From Lophium mytilinum (Eukaryota; Ascomycota; Dothideomycetes; Mytilinidiales; Mytilinidiaceae): a stretch of 64,000 bases of DNA. A program made the translations under genes and the position numbers. The notes under the pieces were generated by a model that searched no databases, was not told the DNA's origin, and saw only the letters and a program-made list of their open reading frames with translations. How positions within the stretch are numbered: position 1 is the stretch's first letter; each line of letters starts with the position of its first letter. Below are positions 20,369 to 30,766 of this stretch, piece after piece. The DNA lies in NCBI GenBank assembly GCA_010093605.1, contig MU004197.1:868001-932000 (forward strand), written 5' to 3'.

Positions 20369-21707
20369 TAGTAGATGGATGGGAGGTAGAGTTTTTGAAT
20401 TCTAGGCGCTATAGCGTTTGTTGATACCGCGCGCTTTTGGGTTGCATAGTTTGGCGTCCCTCGTTCTGATATCATATATAATTCATCTTTGTTGGGACTA
20501 GCTTGCCTCTCTCCGGGCCTGGTAGCCTGGCATGGGAGCTATATTTTAGGTACTTCACGCTTATGTGCAAGAAGCAGACCTGGTTAGTCGATACCTCCAA
20601 AGGTTACTATTGGGTACTCCCTCTATGCATATATAAAAACTACAACTCATAGATTTTCTAGCCTAGACTCTGTTCCGAGAGCACTTCTGTTGCGGTAGTC
20701 AGTTGCTGGTACTGCGGAGTAGCGTCATTTGAGGTTGTACTGTGTAAGGTCCGATGTTCGGTACACGTGATTCATTCTAGATGTCCTTGCTCTGCCTCTG
20801 GAGACCTGATATGACACTATTTTTAGAAACATAGATGTTCTTTGTCCCTTCTAGACACCAGAAAGCCTCTCAAGCAAGTTCGGTCATCTCCATGATAATG
20901 GATGTTGATAGTTGACTGCAGTGCTGCCTAGAGTTGTGTATCATGTATTTGATGTTTGATTTGGAAGCATTCTGGCGTGATGCCCCTCCGTACCACCACC
21001 CACCCCTGGTACCGGCACAGTGAGCGAAGTCCGTGATGTCGGTGGGGGCCGAAAGGAAAAACCCTAGAACCATCAAACGATGGTAGATTCTATCAAGAAA
21101 AGTTGCAAAAATAAATGAAGACGGCCTCGCTCTAGAAGTCTAGCCACTCTTCATGAGGTTTCAGCTCGTTGTTGTGGTGTTCTGAGGGATAGAAGAATTT
21201 CAACAGCGACACGACAGGCTTCGCCTACTGTGCCGGGGGTATATGTACATACTATGTAAGCATACCTACGTCAGGATGTTCGTGGGTGCGGGGATGTTGT
21301 TGGTGTTTTGACACAGCCAAGCGCGAATCCCTTCCTTCAACGTTCGTGTTCGGAGAACACCGCCACTACCCCTGAGCCTATTCCATGCTCGTTTGCACGC
21401 CTCCCGCTCCATCGGTCAGATTTTAACACCAATCTGTGCTAGGGCTGATACCGCGAGGCCTCTGAGCCCCACGATCGTCCGTCCATCACTGGATAAAACA
21501 GGACGCTTGCACCGCATGGGGGCCAAGTCGCCTTTCCGCGATGCATGAAACCGAGCCAGCAGCGTTCCTGCCATGAGGACGCGACAGCCCTCTGCTTACT
21601 GTCTAGTCTTATACTGTATATACCCGTCGGATCTCCGAGTCTTCTCAGCTCGCGTTGTCCCTCTGCTACCCTAACGTCAACAACACCAGCGGCCACGCTG
21701 CGCCACC
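20369..21707. other. Intergenic region
   Basis: About 1.3 kb without a supported gene. It holds the 3' flank of the NIPA gene and the upstream region of the next membrane-protein gene. The frames at 21439-21747 and 21545-22009 are in alternate frames of that gene and its leader. No repeat or RNA gene recognised. Confidence 0.5.
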
Positions 21708-23499
21708 ATGGAAGACTACCGCCACCTCGAGGACCCGCAAAGCCCACCGCCCAGCTACCATGCGCGATGGGACGAACTTCCTGTGGAGGATGTCAAGAAC
21801 GAAGACATCAAAGAGGCCGAGGCCAATATCTGGGTGCAACGATTCAACTTGGCGCGCCAGCGGACTATGCCAATGGTGGAAAAGGTCCCCCCGTACTTGA
21901 AGAAGGATGTCCTACCCATCTTCAAACGAATGCGCCTCTCGAAAGGGCAATGCTGTGCCTTCTTCCTGCTTGCTGTTTTCGCCGTTCTGCCATGCGTCCT
22001 TATGTTTAGTCTCGATAAAAATGACCCATCCTCACCTGGTGGACCTTTTGGCGACAAGACACTGCTGTGCGGTCAGGCATACTACGGCTACGAAAACAAC
22101 AACTCGACTGTAAGGGGCATTCAGGGTCTTTTTATAGTCGATTCAGCCTACGGAAACATGTCATTCTCACTCGTCAAGTTCATCGACATCCTGTGGGACC
22201 TTTTTGTCGGCCGAGGCGTGCAGCTCCTCGCCTGGTATGTCAGCTACCTTGTCTTCACTGACGCGCTACTCCGGGTGATTGAAAGGCATCCTGCTCCGTT
22301 CCGAACCTTTACCCACCTCACTTTGCAGGGGGCTAGTCTTTCGTCAATTGGAGCGCTCATTCGCGACATGAAGCGGTATCCAAGCCGGCGAACTAAGTGG
22401 CTCTTCGTGTACATTATCCTATCCGCTAGCTACGTGCTATCCCTACCAACTATATTGGGTGCGATGACGGGGTATGTAAGCACGTCGAAAGCTTTCGTCA
22501 CCATGCATGACGACCATGCGAGCCAAATGGTCCCACTAGAAGACTTTACATACGGATATCAGGTCATTGATGGATATAAACTTAGTCAACCGAATGGCTC
22601 CTGTATGGCATATGACCTCTTCAACAATTACGAGGACATGGTCGGGGAGCAGATTCAGCAGTGTATATATTCTCTTAGCTTCAATCCGAGAGCTCTACTA
22701 ACGCTTCGTGAATAGGTGACTGCAAGTTACCTAATGGGACAATCGGTCCGGCAGAGAGCTTTTATTATGGCTACGATCAGTACAATGGGTACACTTACAA
22801 CACCGAATGTACGAGATATCCGCCTATACCCAAATCTAAAACAGCTATTAACGTTGTAATCAGGCACCTTCAACTACACGAACAACACTGAAGAGTTCAC
22901 CTATCCTCACTACTCTGAATACTATAACTCGCAATACGGACACAGCGGCACGAACTACAGCTGTAAGCCTCACCTTTCTGCATACCATGCACCTCTCTAA
23001 TACTAAACAAATAGGCAATTACCTTTATAACATAACTATTGATCACCACGTCTATAAGTTCGACCATCTCAATCTCACTTCCAGCACCTGTTATAACGGC
23101 ACCGCCTACACCGACGAATATGTCTCTCTCAATTCGCAATGCATGCCAGACACCACGGTGAACACGTACCAATGGGGCTTCAGCACCATGCTCTCCGCCG
23201 TCTTCGTAATTATACAACTCGTCTGGGCCTTGTCCATGTACGCCGTGTGGCAGGACGCGCAGTGGAACAGCGTGCTGGTCCGCTCCGGGTACAAGATGAC
23301 GCAGCTGCGCGCCGCGTTCTCGCTCAGCGAGGCGGCGCAGCAGCGTACGGGCATGGAGAATGAGGAGCTCATGCGCATGGAGACGAGGCGGCTGGAGGAC
23401 GACTTGTATGGGAGGAAGACGCTGGTGGATTATGGGATGTGGGAGAGGAAGAAGCTGCCGTTTATGAGAGAGGATGAGGCGTCGAGCTCGAGGTCGTGA
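21708..23499 (+). CDS. Multi-pass membrane protein, fungal, function unknown
   Basis: Four exons (21708-22662, 22716-22808, 22864-22962, 23015-23499) give 543 aa. All three introns are 52-55 nt, phase 1, and each splits a Cys codon (T|GT or T|GC), which makes the model internally consistent. The N-terminus is cytosolic-like with a PPxY motif (SPPPSYHARW). Membrane segments are at CCAFFLLAVFAVLPCVLMF, FIDILWDLFVGRGVQLLAWY, WLFVYIILSASYVLSLPTIL and FSTMLSAVFVIIQLVWALSM. Two extracytosolic stretches carry Cys and N-glycosylation sequons (NNST, NMSF, NGSC, NYTNNT). The C-terminal tail is charged. I do not recognise a named family. The PPxY could recruit an Rsp5-type ligase or its arrestin adaptors, which is inference. 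Confidence 0.78.
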
Positions 23500-24009
23500 T
23501 AACCCAAAAGGAAACGGATGAAAAATATACACGACATTTTTGATACACCGAAAGAGGGGCGCGATTCCATCGACTAGATCAGAACTGTACTAGAGATTGG
23601 CACACGAAAGGAAGCCACCGCGACTGTGTAAGATCATGGGACGAAAGAGATATCTAACGACGCGCATGAGGATGTGTACAGCATGGAAGCGCTCCGAGGC
23701 CACCATCCAGAGCAGCGCAAAGACAGTTGTGAAGGAAGTAGAGGAGTACGCCGGACAGAGCTAGAAACGGAACGATTGAGGAATAAGTACCATATCCATC
23801 AATACGAAGCATGAGTCTTTATCAAATGTCGAGGAATGGGAAGTATAGAGCACGTGAAGTGCACGTGGAGGTTCCCTTGTGTGCGCCGCTAATCTTCGAG
23901 GACTATAGCATGCAAATCGCTCCACGTTTCTCGTTATTAAAAAAGACCGCTAGGGCACCTCCTACCCATCGGAACCCACTGTATTACTAAAAGTCACGGA
24001 ATTGACCGT

Positions 24010-24345
24010 ATCGGAATGGTTTTAGAAGACGCGGAGTGCAGGTATTGTAATGCTTTCTTATCCCACAACTACAGATTCCAAATCAGCCCATCATTAAGAG
24101 GATTACGAGAAGGTGCTAGAGAACCTCTGCGCCCATTCAGGAGTAACCAGTTGTCAAGAGTCACAGATCTAATAGCGTGGATGAAATTTTGGGGACGCGG
24201 AGTGCACGTACTGCAGTGCCTTCTTACCTTCGAACTACAGCGTCTAAATCAGCCTAGCGTCAAGAGGTTCGTAAAAACGCGCTCATGAGCCTCCGCATCC
24301 ATTCAGGTGTGATCAGTTACAAAGATTCACATGATTTCGGCACAC
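24010..24345. repeat. Imperfect tandem duplication, unit about 166 bp
   Basis: GACGCGGAGTGCA occurs at 24028 and again at 24194, and the following 130 bp align with many substitutions (for example TGCTTTCTTATCC versus TGCCTTCTTACCT, and AACTACAG then AAATCAGCC in both). A third, partial copy may precede it, ending AAAAGTCACGGAATTGACCG near 24000. Identity is moderate, so the duplication is old. The right end of each unit resembles the left end of the TIR element that starts at 24314. There is no coding signal. Confidence 0.6.
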
Positions 24346-24540
24346 GGACAAATTACTGCTCCGGCTCTACTCTTGCTCTATCGACACCACTGTAAATTGC
24401 CCCAGGCAATAAGTGATAGCTTCAACAAAATATAGCCCAAGCCCCATTACTTTGGACTTTACGTCGTATTAGGAATAAAAAGGTCTATTCAGATATTCCA
24501 ACAAGTTGCAAGGAGCGCCCAAACTTATGGCTTGGTACTG
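24314..24540 (+). mobile_element. TIR element (MITE-like), copy B
   Basis: This 227-bp stretch has nearly the same length as the 11.8-kb copy. It begins CAGTTAC and ends GCCCAAACTTATGGCTTGGTACTG, whose reverse CAGTACCAAGCCATAAG matches the other copies. The block TCGACACCACTGTA lies 67 bp from the left end; the matching block of the 11.8-kb copy lies 60 bp from its end. The left repeat is poorly kept. No target duplication is visible and it has no coding capacity. Confidence 0.5.
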
Positions 24541-24775
24541 GAAGCAGCATTACGAGGCGAGAAGATACGAGAATGGTTGCGATTCTTCATTGCTGAGTTT
24601 TATCTAGTCTAGATTCTCTACATATTTGTTTGCGTCTCTGCTCTACATAAGGGCCCTCCTACCTTTTCGCAAGAAACCAAGATCACTTTACACCAACAGG
24701 ACAATTTCGCAGTACTTTGCCGTCTACCACATTCTCCTCGCTTGGCTCAAAATCTCGATTGAACCAAGAATACGC

Positions 24776-26088
24776 ATGCCTCCCTTCTCGTAAGTCATCA
24801 CTCTCGCACACTAACCTTCGACGATGCTCACTATACTAGCGAGATAGACCAAAACAAGGTCGTAGTTCACGTCGGTTTACTGAAAGCCTCCTTCTACGTA
24901 CACAGCGAGATATTACGCGAGTCTGCTCCGTTCTTCGAACAAGCTGTCAGAGCCAAAAAAGCCATCTCCCTCGAGCGTGTTAATCCTACTACTTTCAGGA
25001 TGTTCCTTCTATGGCTTTACATGCAAACTGATGCGCCGCAAGACCAGTACGTTGATCCATGGATGATGGAATCCATCAAGCCACTGCCGGATGCTACAAA
25101 CTTTCCAGCTCCTTCTGAGATGAAGAGAATCTACAAGACCGACATATTCTTGCAAAGACAGTTCTCATTCGTTATGCTCGCATTTCTGGACTTACTCATC
25201 TTCGCCGAACAATTCTCGATCCCTCCGCTTAGCCGAGATGTCATGACTGCCCTCTTAAGACATTGTGCCAGATGGGATGTACTCCCAGATCTAAGCCACA
25301 GGACACTGATCACTCGAGCTTGCGAAGTTTTGGGATCGGATTCCAGGTTCGGAGATTTCCTTTCCACGAGCTGCGCGCTGAGCATGGTACTGAAGTTCGG
25401 CCCAAATGAGGAACACCTTATTCCGCCTGAATTTCCGCAGAGTTTCATCCGAGAGTTGTACCGAAAGTACTACCAGTACTCGCGTGGAGGTCACCGAACT
25501 CTCTCGCCGATTCTGGATTTTCCATTGGCCAACAGGTGTTTCGGTCATAATCATGACGACACGGAGAAGCCTGCTTGCGAAGAGCGCATCACGCGTGAGA
25601 GATTGCTATTCGAGAATCTGATTGAGTCTAGCAAGTATTGGTACCCGCGCGGCAGAGAGCGTTGGGCGCCTAGTTGGACACTTGTGTACCCATATGCTCC
25701 ACATTCGCAAACCTCAGATGTCCGAGGCCTCAAACGAGAGACTGAGGTAATAGATGGTGACCAGGGATTGTCAAGCGGCCAGTGCCAGTCTACTCCCAAT
25801 CAACGTTCGAGCTCTCCAGATGGACCACTCTCGCAAGAGTGGAAATTGGCCTCAGATCTTCTCACCAAGTCAGAAATCGATATCAAATCGGAGATCAACG
25901 ACAATGACCATCTGTACGATTTAGAGACGCGGCGGGGGCCGGACCCACAAGCTGCACTTGCAGCGCAAACATTCGAGGAGCGCCCATCTCCCTTGATCTC
26001 GCTAGCGAAGAAAGACAAGGAGAGGAAGGCAGAGATGGAAGCGAAGCAGAGCTGTGAGGCAGCGCGAGAGAAGGTGGCGAAAGAGTAA
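24776..26088 (+). CDS. BTB/POZ-like domain protein
   Basis: Two exons: a 14-nt first exon (24776-24789, MPPFS) and 24840-26088, giving 420 aa. The 50-nt intron has GTAAGT and CTAG borders, and the phases agree (TC|C). Residues about 7-50 read KVVVHVGLLKASFYVHSEIL, then RESAPFFEQAVRA, a typical fungal BTB start in which the ligand edge strand is followed by F.VHS.ILR.SAPFF. An LFLLWLYMQ-type strand and helix (FRMFLLWLYMQTD) and LDLLIFAEQFSIPPL complete the fold. The C-terminal 130 residues are charged and end in a helical basic tail (AKKDKERKAEMEAKQ). Such proteins may act as adaptors or have no known role; no MATH or Kelch domain is present. Confidence 0.72.
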
Positions 26089-26938
26089 GCGAAGAAAGAC
26101 CAACTTGTTTCCTAGGCGAGGTTTGCGACGTTACAGCTAGGGGGGGACCACGCCCACAGGTGAAATCCGCATCAGCTCAAATGCCACAGACGAAGACCTT
26201 GTGCCCGAACGGTCTGGGGCTAATCAGCTTCCACAATAGCTGCAGACTTCTCAATGTTCAATGAAATCTCTTTTTTATCAGTGGAATGCTTTTGATTAAC
26301 AGGAATATCAAATGCCTTGCCATTACGTGAACGATCCGTTTGGAGACGTGTATGATGCTCAAGAACAGCAGTTTGACCTCCCTTTCTTCATTCCCCTTCC
26401 TAATCATTTATGGGAATAATTAAGGCTTGGCAAGCTGACTATCCATTTTTAAGATACATGTTTAGGCCTAACCAATTCTGCCAAGGGCTATCGCCGCGCG
26501 GTGGGGCTAGCTGTATCAATATTCCTGACAACTGCTACATTGAAGTGCCACTCTGGAACTATGTTCCAGATGTCATATGTTCAATGTGAGTAGAAACCTT
26601 TTCCTTTCTGGCATACTTGAGGAATACAAGGCTGACTGTTGGGCAGTCCATCAGCGCCGGATGAGTGATTCGCAGGTCTGAAGGCTGAGTGGAGAGACAC
26701 CGTCGTCTTCGAGCGATACTGTACGTATCATTGTCTTCACGGAGGATTACCACTATACTCACGACTGCATGTCATTTGGTTATACCCGACGTATTAGAGT
26801 ACTAAGCCCGAGTGATTCAAAAGTACTAATGGACATCAAGAGTCTTTCCAAATCAAATGCTGATCCTACGGTGGCTCCAACTTGAAGCAGATATAGTTCA
26901 CAAACCTCATGGCCGGCCTAGAGTAAGATCTAGGCCCG
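26089..26938. other. Intergenic region, convergent 3' ends
   Basis: The BTB-like gene and the minus-strand gene at 26939-28915 converge here. No gene or repeat recognised; a 67-codon minus-strand frame at 26559 is probably chance. Confidence 0.5.
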
Positions 26939-28915
26939 CTAGAGAACAGGAGCGAAAGGGTTCCAGTCCCTCTCCTCGAAGGGGAATTCTTCGAAGTCGC
27001 TGTCATCCGTATCGCCGTCCGGTCCGTACCCGTACCAGTTTCGCACCCTTCCCTTACCGCCTCCTTCGCCTGCACTCTCATCTACCTTTGTCTTTCTCGG
27101 TGGATGGATCACAAACAACATCCCTTCACTCCCTTCAATCCCCGCGCCGAGCAACTGCCATTTACCTCCTCCGAACTCCCCCATCTCTTCTAACGCCACC
27201 AGCACATCCTCTCTCCCGGCTTTAATGACCCAGATGCCACCTCGAGGTCCGCCTGAGAAGTGAGTGAAAGTCCCGTTCTCAGATGCTATCCTTACTACCT
27301 CATCCGCCGAGTAGTGACATAGTTTATGCTTCTTCCTTTTCTCGGCGGCACGCTTATGGACCTCTTGGTCTAGTGCAACGGCGGCGGGGTTCGTGTTTCC
27401 GAGCGTTAGACTCAAGACGTGTGTTGCAAAGCCGTCTTCGCTAAAGAGGGTGATGGGGACTTGGGTTGCTGTGCCAACTTTCGGAATACGTAAGTCATCG
27501 TCCGGGTCCGAGACTGGAGGTGGCCGGCCGTGGAAACCTCTAGGAGGATTCGGATTGTTCGGATCCGGTCGGTATATGTGTGGGTGCTCGTCGAGAGCAT
27601 CTCCAAACTCATCTTCAAACTCGTCGTAGAATTGGTCCATAAGAATTTGGATTTGTCCCTCGGCCTCGTCTACTTCTACTCCGTGATTCCACTCTAAAGC
27701 TCTACGTGCAACCTCCGCTCTGAAATCGGGGTCTACTCTCTGGCGCTCTTCTGGTCTGAGCGCTCTCTCTGCTTCGAAATCGCCTCGGTCCACTGGGTCT
27801 GGTAGTGAATTTCGTCGCGGTTGATATCTGCGGCGTGGATCACCCTCTGGATTCGCGATTCTCTGGTTTGCTATCCGCTGACGCTTAGCCGGGTCATCGA
27901 TATCCTCTTGCTGGTTCCGGGCCCTTCTAAACTGGAAAACCTGTGGCGCAATGCTCGCAGCCTGATCTACGTTGGTTGGGCGCTCCTGGTTCCGCGTGTT
28001 CTGAGCTCTGGCTTGGATGCCGCGACCCCTATACGGCCTCGCGCCGTCGGGGCGGGCATTGGCTCGGACTGGCCATCGCCTATTCGCTTGATCTTCTCTT
28101 GGTGTTTCTACATGATCCGGCAGTATCTTCGGGCCTGGAGGTGCCAGCAAGGGTCGAACCACTTGCGGGTTTCTGTCCATGCCTTCACCAACAAGACCCG
28201 CAGGTGCCCCACGAAGCCTCTCAACGTTGTTCCCGACGCCAAATCCACCTCGGTTCTGGGCTGGACGTCGCCAATTCACCAGAAGCTCCGGTCGAACGGC
28301 GCGACCAGCATAAGGCGTGTATGCGTTTTGTCTAGCTTGTGCTCCGGGGTTGTGACGTGGTGCAGGTGGCAGTGGCCTATAGACTTCGGGTTCACTTTGG
28401 GCAGCGCGATCCGCATACGCCCCCTCGACGTTATGTCTAACTTCGCCTCCGAAGCCGTGATTATGTAGCGGCCACCCTAGGGTCGGAGTGTGTGGAGGTG
28501 TTGGTTCGCGTCCGTCCATCTCGTAGTGCGGCCGGTGGTATATAGCTTGACGTTGCTGTGGTGGGCGTGGCTGCAAGCCAGGGATGCCTTGTCTTCCATG
28601 TTTTGCTTCGTATTCCAGTATCTGAGCTAGGAAATCCGGTGAATCATCCTCATCTATTTCTTCTTGAGCGCGCGGCTCTTTGTTCGCGACGTCGTTGTAT
28701 GATTCCCTCGTTGGCCATACAGGTGGTTGAATGCGCCTCTCTTCTCGTCGCTGTTGTTGTTCTATCTGTGGAGCTAGTAGACTACGAATCTCTGCCCTCC
28801 TATGTCTTGCTTCTTGTGCCTGTGTCTGAGCCAGGAAGCCGGGTGGATCTCGCCCTCCCCTCCCTCTCTTGGGAGTCCGGCGGAATGCATTCGTGCCGTT
28901 GTTTTCGAGCTCCAT
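26939..28915 (-). CDS. Arg/Pro-rich disordered protein with a C-terminal conserved-looking region
   Basis: A single-exon gene of 658 aa, starting at the ATG read down from 28915. The N-terminus has two copies of a short repeat: DPPGFLAQTQAQEARHRR at about 23 and SPDFLAQILEYEAKHGRQ at about 92. Residues 100-420 are disordered and rich in Arg, Pro, Gln and Asn. The last 190 residues look folded: ATHVLSLTLGNTNPAAVALD, HKLCHYSADEVVRIASENG, FTHFSGGPRGGIWVIKAGRE, WQLLGAGIEGSEGMLFVIHP, followed by an acidic end (DTDDSDFEEFPFEERDW). I do not recognise a family. The long uninterrupted frame and composition make it a real gene; RNA or protein binding by the Arg-rich part is a guess. Confidence 0.7.
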   Translation of the reverse strand: MELENNGTNAFRRTPKRGRGGRDPPGFLAQTQAQEARHRRAEIRSLLAPQIEQQQRREERRIQPPVWPTRESYNDVANKEPRAQEEIDEDDSPDFLAQILEYEAKHGRQGIPGLQPRPPQQRQAIYHRPHYEMDGREPTPPHTPTLGWPLHNHGFGGEVRHNVEGAYADRAAQSEPEVYRPLPPAPRHNPGAQARQNAYTPYAGRAVRPELLVNWRRPAQNRGGFGVGNNVERLRGAPAGLVGEGMDRNPQVVRPLLAPPGPKILPDHVETPREDQANRRWPVRANARPDGARPYRGRGIQARAQNTRNQERPTNVDQAASIAPQVFQFRRARNQQEDIDDPAKRQRIANQRIANPEGDPRRRYQPRRNSLPDPVDRGDFEAERALRPEERQRVDPDFRAEVARRALEWNHGVEVDEAEGQIQILMDQFYDEFEDEFGDALDEHPHIYRPDPNNPNPPRGFHGRPPPVSDPDDDLRIPKVGTATQVPITLFSEDGFATHVLSLTLGNTNPAAVALDQEVHKRAAEKRKKHKLCHYSADEVVRIASENGTFTHFSGGPRGGIWVIKAGREDVLVALEEMGEFGGGKWQLLGAGIEGSEGMLFVIHPPRKTKVDESAGEGGGKGRVRNWYGYGPDGDTDDSDFEEFPFEERDWNPFAPVL

Positions 28916-29688
28916 AGTCGCTGGTGTGTGTTTGTGTGGTAGCTTGTCTGCAAAGAAGCCGCGTCGGGTTGCTTGAGTAGGATCGTGTAGACCCGCTCCG
29001 TCGTGCGCCTTTGTTGTGATGATTCGCGATTAATGGAAGAGACAGTGGTTGGTGGGAGCGTGAGGAACAGCCAAAACACCAACCGTGGGAATCCGAAGCT
29101 ACCTAGGTAGATGACGCAAAAACTAGAAGTGAATTAGTTAGCATAATGGGTAATAATGTGAAATCCTCGGAAACGGTCATGGGACGCACGCTGGGCATGA
29201 AAAAAGTGGCACACTTAACCAGTATCAAGCCTTTATACACCTGTTTGCCGCTGTGTGTTGTGCTTCAATGAAGACCAACGACACAGATGGCTTCGTTGAT
29301 CGATGAATACTTTGAATGAAGAGCGAAGCAGAAAAGAAATGTCTCAGTGAGACTTGAACCAGGTCCAAACGATAGGCATGCCTGTTTCCCGACTCATGGT
29401 CTGCAGCTTTGCTAACTTACCTCTTGACGCCATGACATCCGGGGACACTAAGAGAAGCTTTATTGAACTTACCTCAGATTCTTCGAAAGCTAAAGAAGCG
29501 CCAAAAGCAGCGGCAGAAAGTTGTACACACAAGCAGGCAATATCACGAAGGTTATTTCGAGGTAATTGTCACGTGACGTTATATGAGATCGTTACTGGCT
29601 CGAGGCTAACAGCCAGACATTATGAGAACACTCCCTTAAAGTAAACGTCGTAGCCATCGTATACGCCATGGTATAATCCTACGTCTGA
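28916..29688. other. Intergenic region
   Basis: Upstream flank of the minus-strand Arg/Pro-rich gene and 3' flank of the carbonic anhydrase gene. A 96-codon plus-strand frame at 29354-29644 has no recognisable content. No RNA gene found. Confidence 0.5.
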
Positions 29689-30244
29689 TTACTCAACCCT
29701 CTTCACCTTGCCGGTTTCAACCTCATAGATCCATCCGCTGAAATTGATACCGCTCTCGACATTCTTGCTCTTGATCCACTCCAAATCCTTCTTCACCTCC
29801 GTCTCCAGATCCGGGAAAGTCAAGAAGTCCAGGTCCTCAACCTCCTTCGCCGCCGCATCCCCCTTGCTCTTTGCGACAGCCCCTTTTGCAACCTCATTAT
29901 CAAAGGTCAACATCCCACACCCGGTATGCTTTACGATCAGCACATCGGTCGTGCCAAGGAGCTGCTGCGATATGACGAGAGAGCGGAAGGCATCGCGGAC
30001 AGATGCGCCAGCATTACGGATGATATGGGCAGCGCCGAGAGGTATTCCGAAAGCGCTCTTGGGGTCTATGCGAGCATCCATGCAAGTGACTGTTGGACGT
30101 TAGGATAAGCTCGCAGACTAGGCAAGATAGCGACTCACCAACTGCATACTTCTGGGACGGAGGGAGGGCAAGGTGACCCTCGGTAAAGGTCGAAGCATAA
30201 GCTTTGTTGCCCTCGATAAGGTTCTGCTCGGCTGGGGTAGACAT
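29689..30244 (-). CDS. Beta-class carbonic anhydrase, short form
   Basis: The enzyme interconverts CO2 and bicarbonate. Two exons (30244-30139, 30089-29689) around a 49-nt intron (GTGAGT...ACAG) give 168 aa. The active site is intact: C-x-D-x-R in VTCMDARID supplies a zinc Cys and the Asp-Arg pair, and H-x-x-C in VKHTGCGMLTF supplies the other zinc ligands. The conserved HIIRNAGASVRDAFRSL lies between. The protein is shorter than the usual 220-230 aa fungal enzymes and ends with FSGWIYEVETGKVKRV. From memory it resembles the compact bacterial subclass such as mycobacterial Rv1284. No targeting sequence, so probably cytosolic. Confidence 0.92.
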
Positions 30245-30766
30245 GATGACGGATCTGGGACTTGTATGGTACAGTGGGCTTGCGTTACTGAGCTGCTGGG
30301 ATCTGCTAGCAATTAGATTAGCAGCGGGGAAAGTGGCCTGATTTATTGTTCTCAGATCTGAGACGGTTCTCCGCTCCAGTGGCAGCGTTCATTGTGACAG
30401 CGCGGGATGTTATTGCGCCATCGATGACATTTCCTAGATCGACAATCTCTCGAACGCATCTAGTGGAGTGGCAGCTCTGAGAACCTCTGCTACGCCGGAT
30501 CTGTTAATAAACTATAAGCCATCAAAAGAGGGGTTGCTGTGATTAGCTGGCACACTGGTGATGGGAACGTCGACGGGATGTGGTGATGCCGAGCGCTGCG
30601 GAGGAGATGCGCTATGCACGCCTAGAATGCATACTAGTACCGAAGCGGACAGCTTCATTTTCTTGGCTTGCAATTGGGCAGAAACCCGCATGATACTGCC
30701 TGGAAATGGGGAGCGTTTCTTGATTTTGATGTGTTCGAGAATGGAAGTATGTTTAATTGGTCCACT
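30245..30766. other. Intergenic region between carbonic anhydrase and amidase genes
   Basis: Upstream region of the carbonic anhydrase gene and 3' flank of the amidase gene, both on the minus strand. No gene seen; the 123-codon plus-strand frame at 30558 runs antisense into the amidase. Confidence 0.5.

Larger units (their letters stand above)
23500..24775. other. Intergenic region with repeats
   Basis: No gene. It holds the imperfect tandem duplication at about 24010-24345 and the TIR element at 24314-24540 (both listed). The last 100 bp are the upstream region of the BTB-like gene. Confidence 0.5.

Noticed and set aside
27821-28468. 215-codon plus-strand frame
   Set aside because: Antisense to the 658-aa protein, which has the more protein-like composition and a longer uninterrupted frame.
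29335-29375. Possible tRNA on the minus strand (GGTTCAAGTCTC)
   Set aside because: T-stem bases do not pair and no anticodon or acceptor stem can be drawn.
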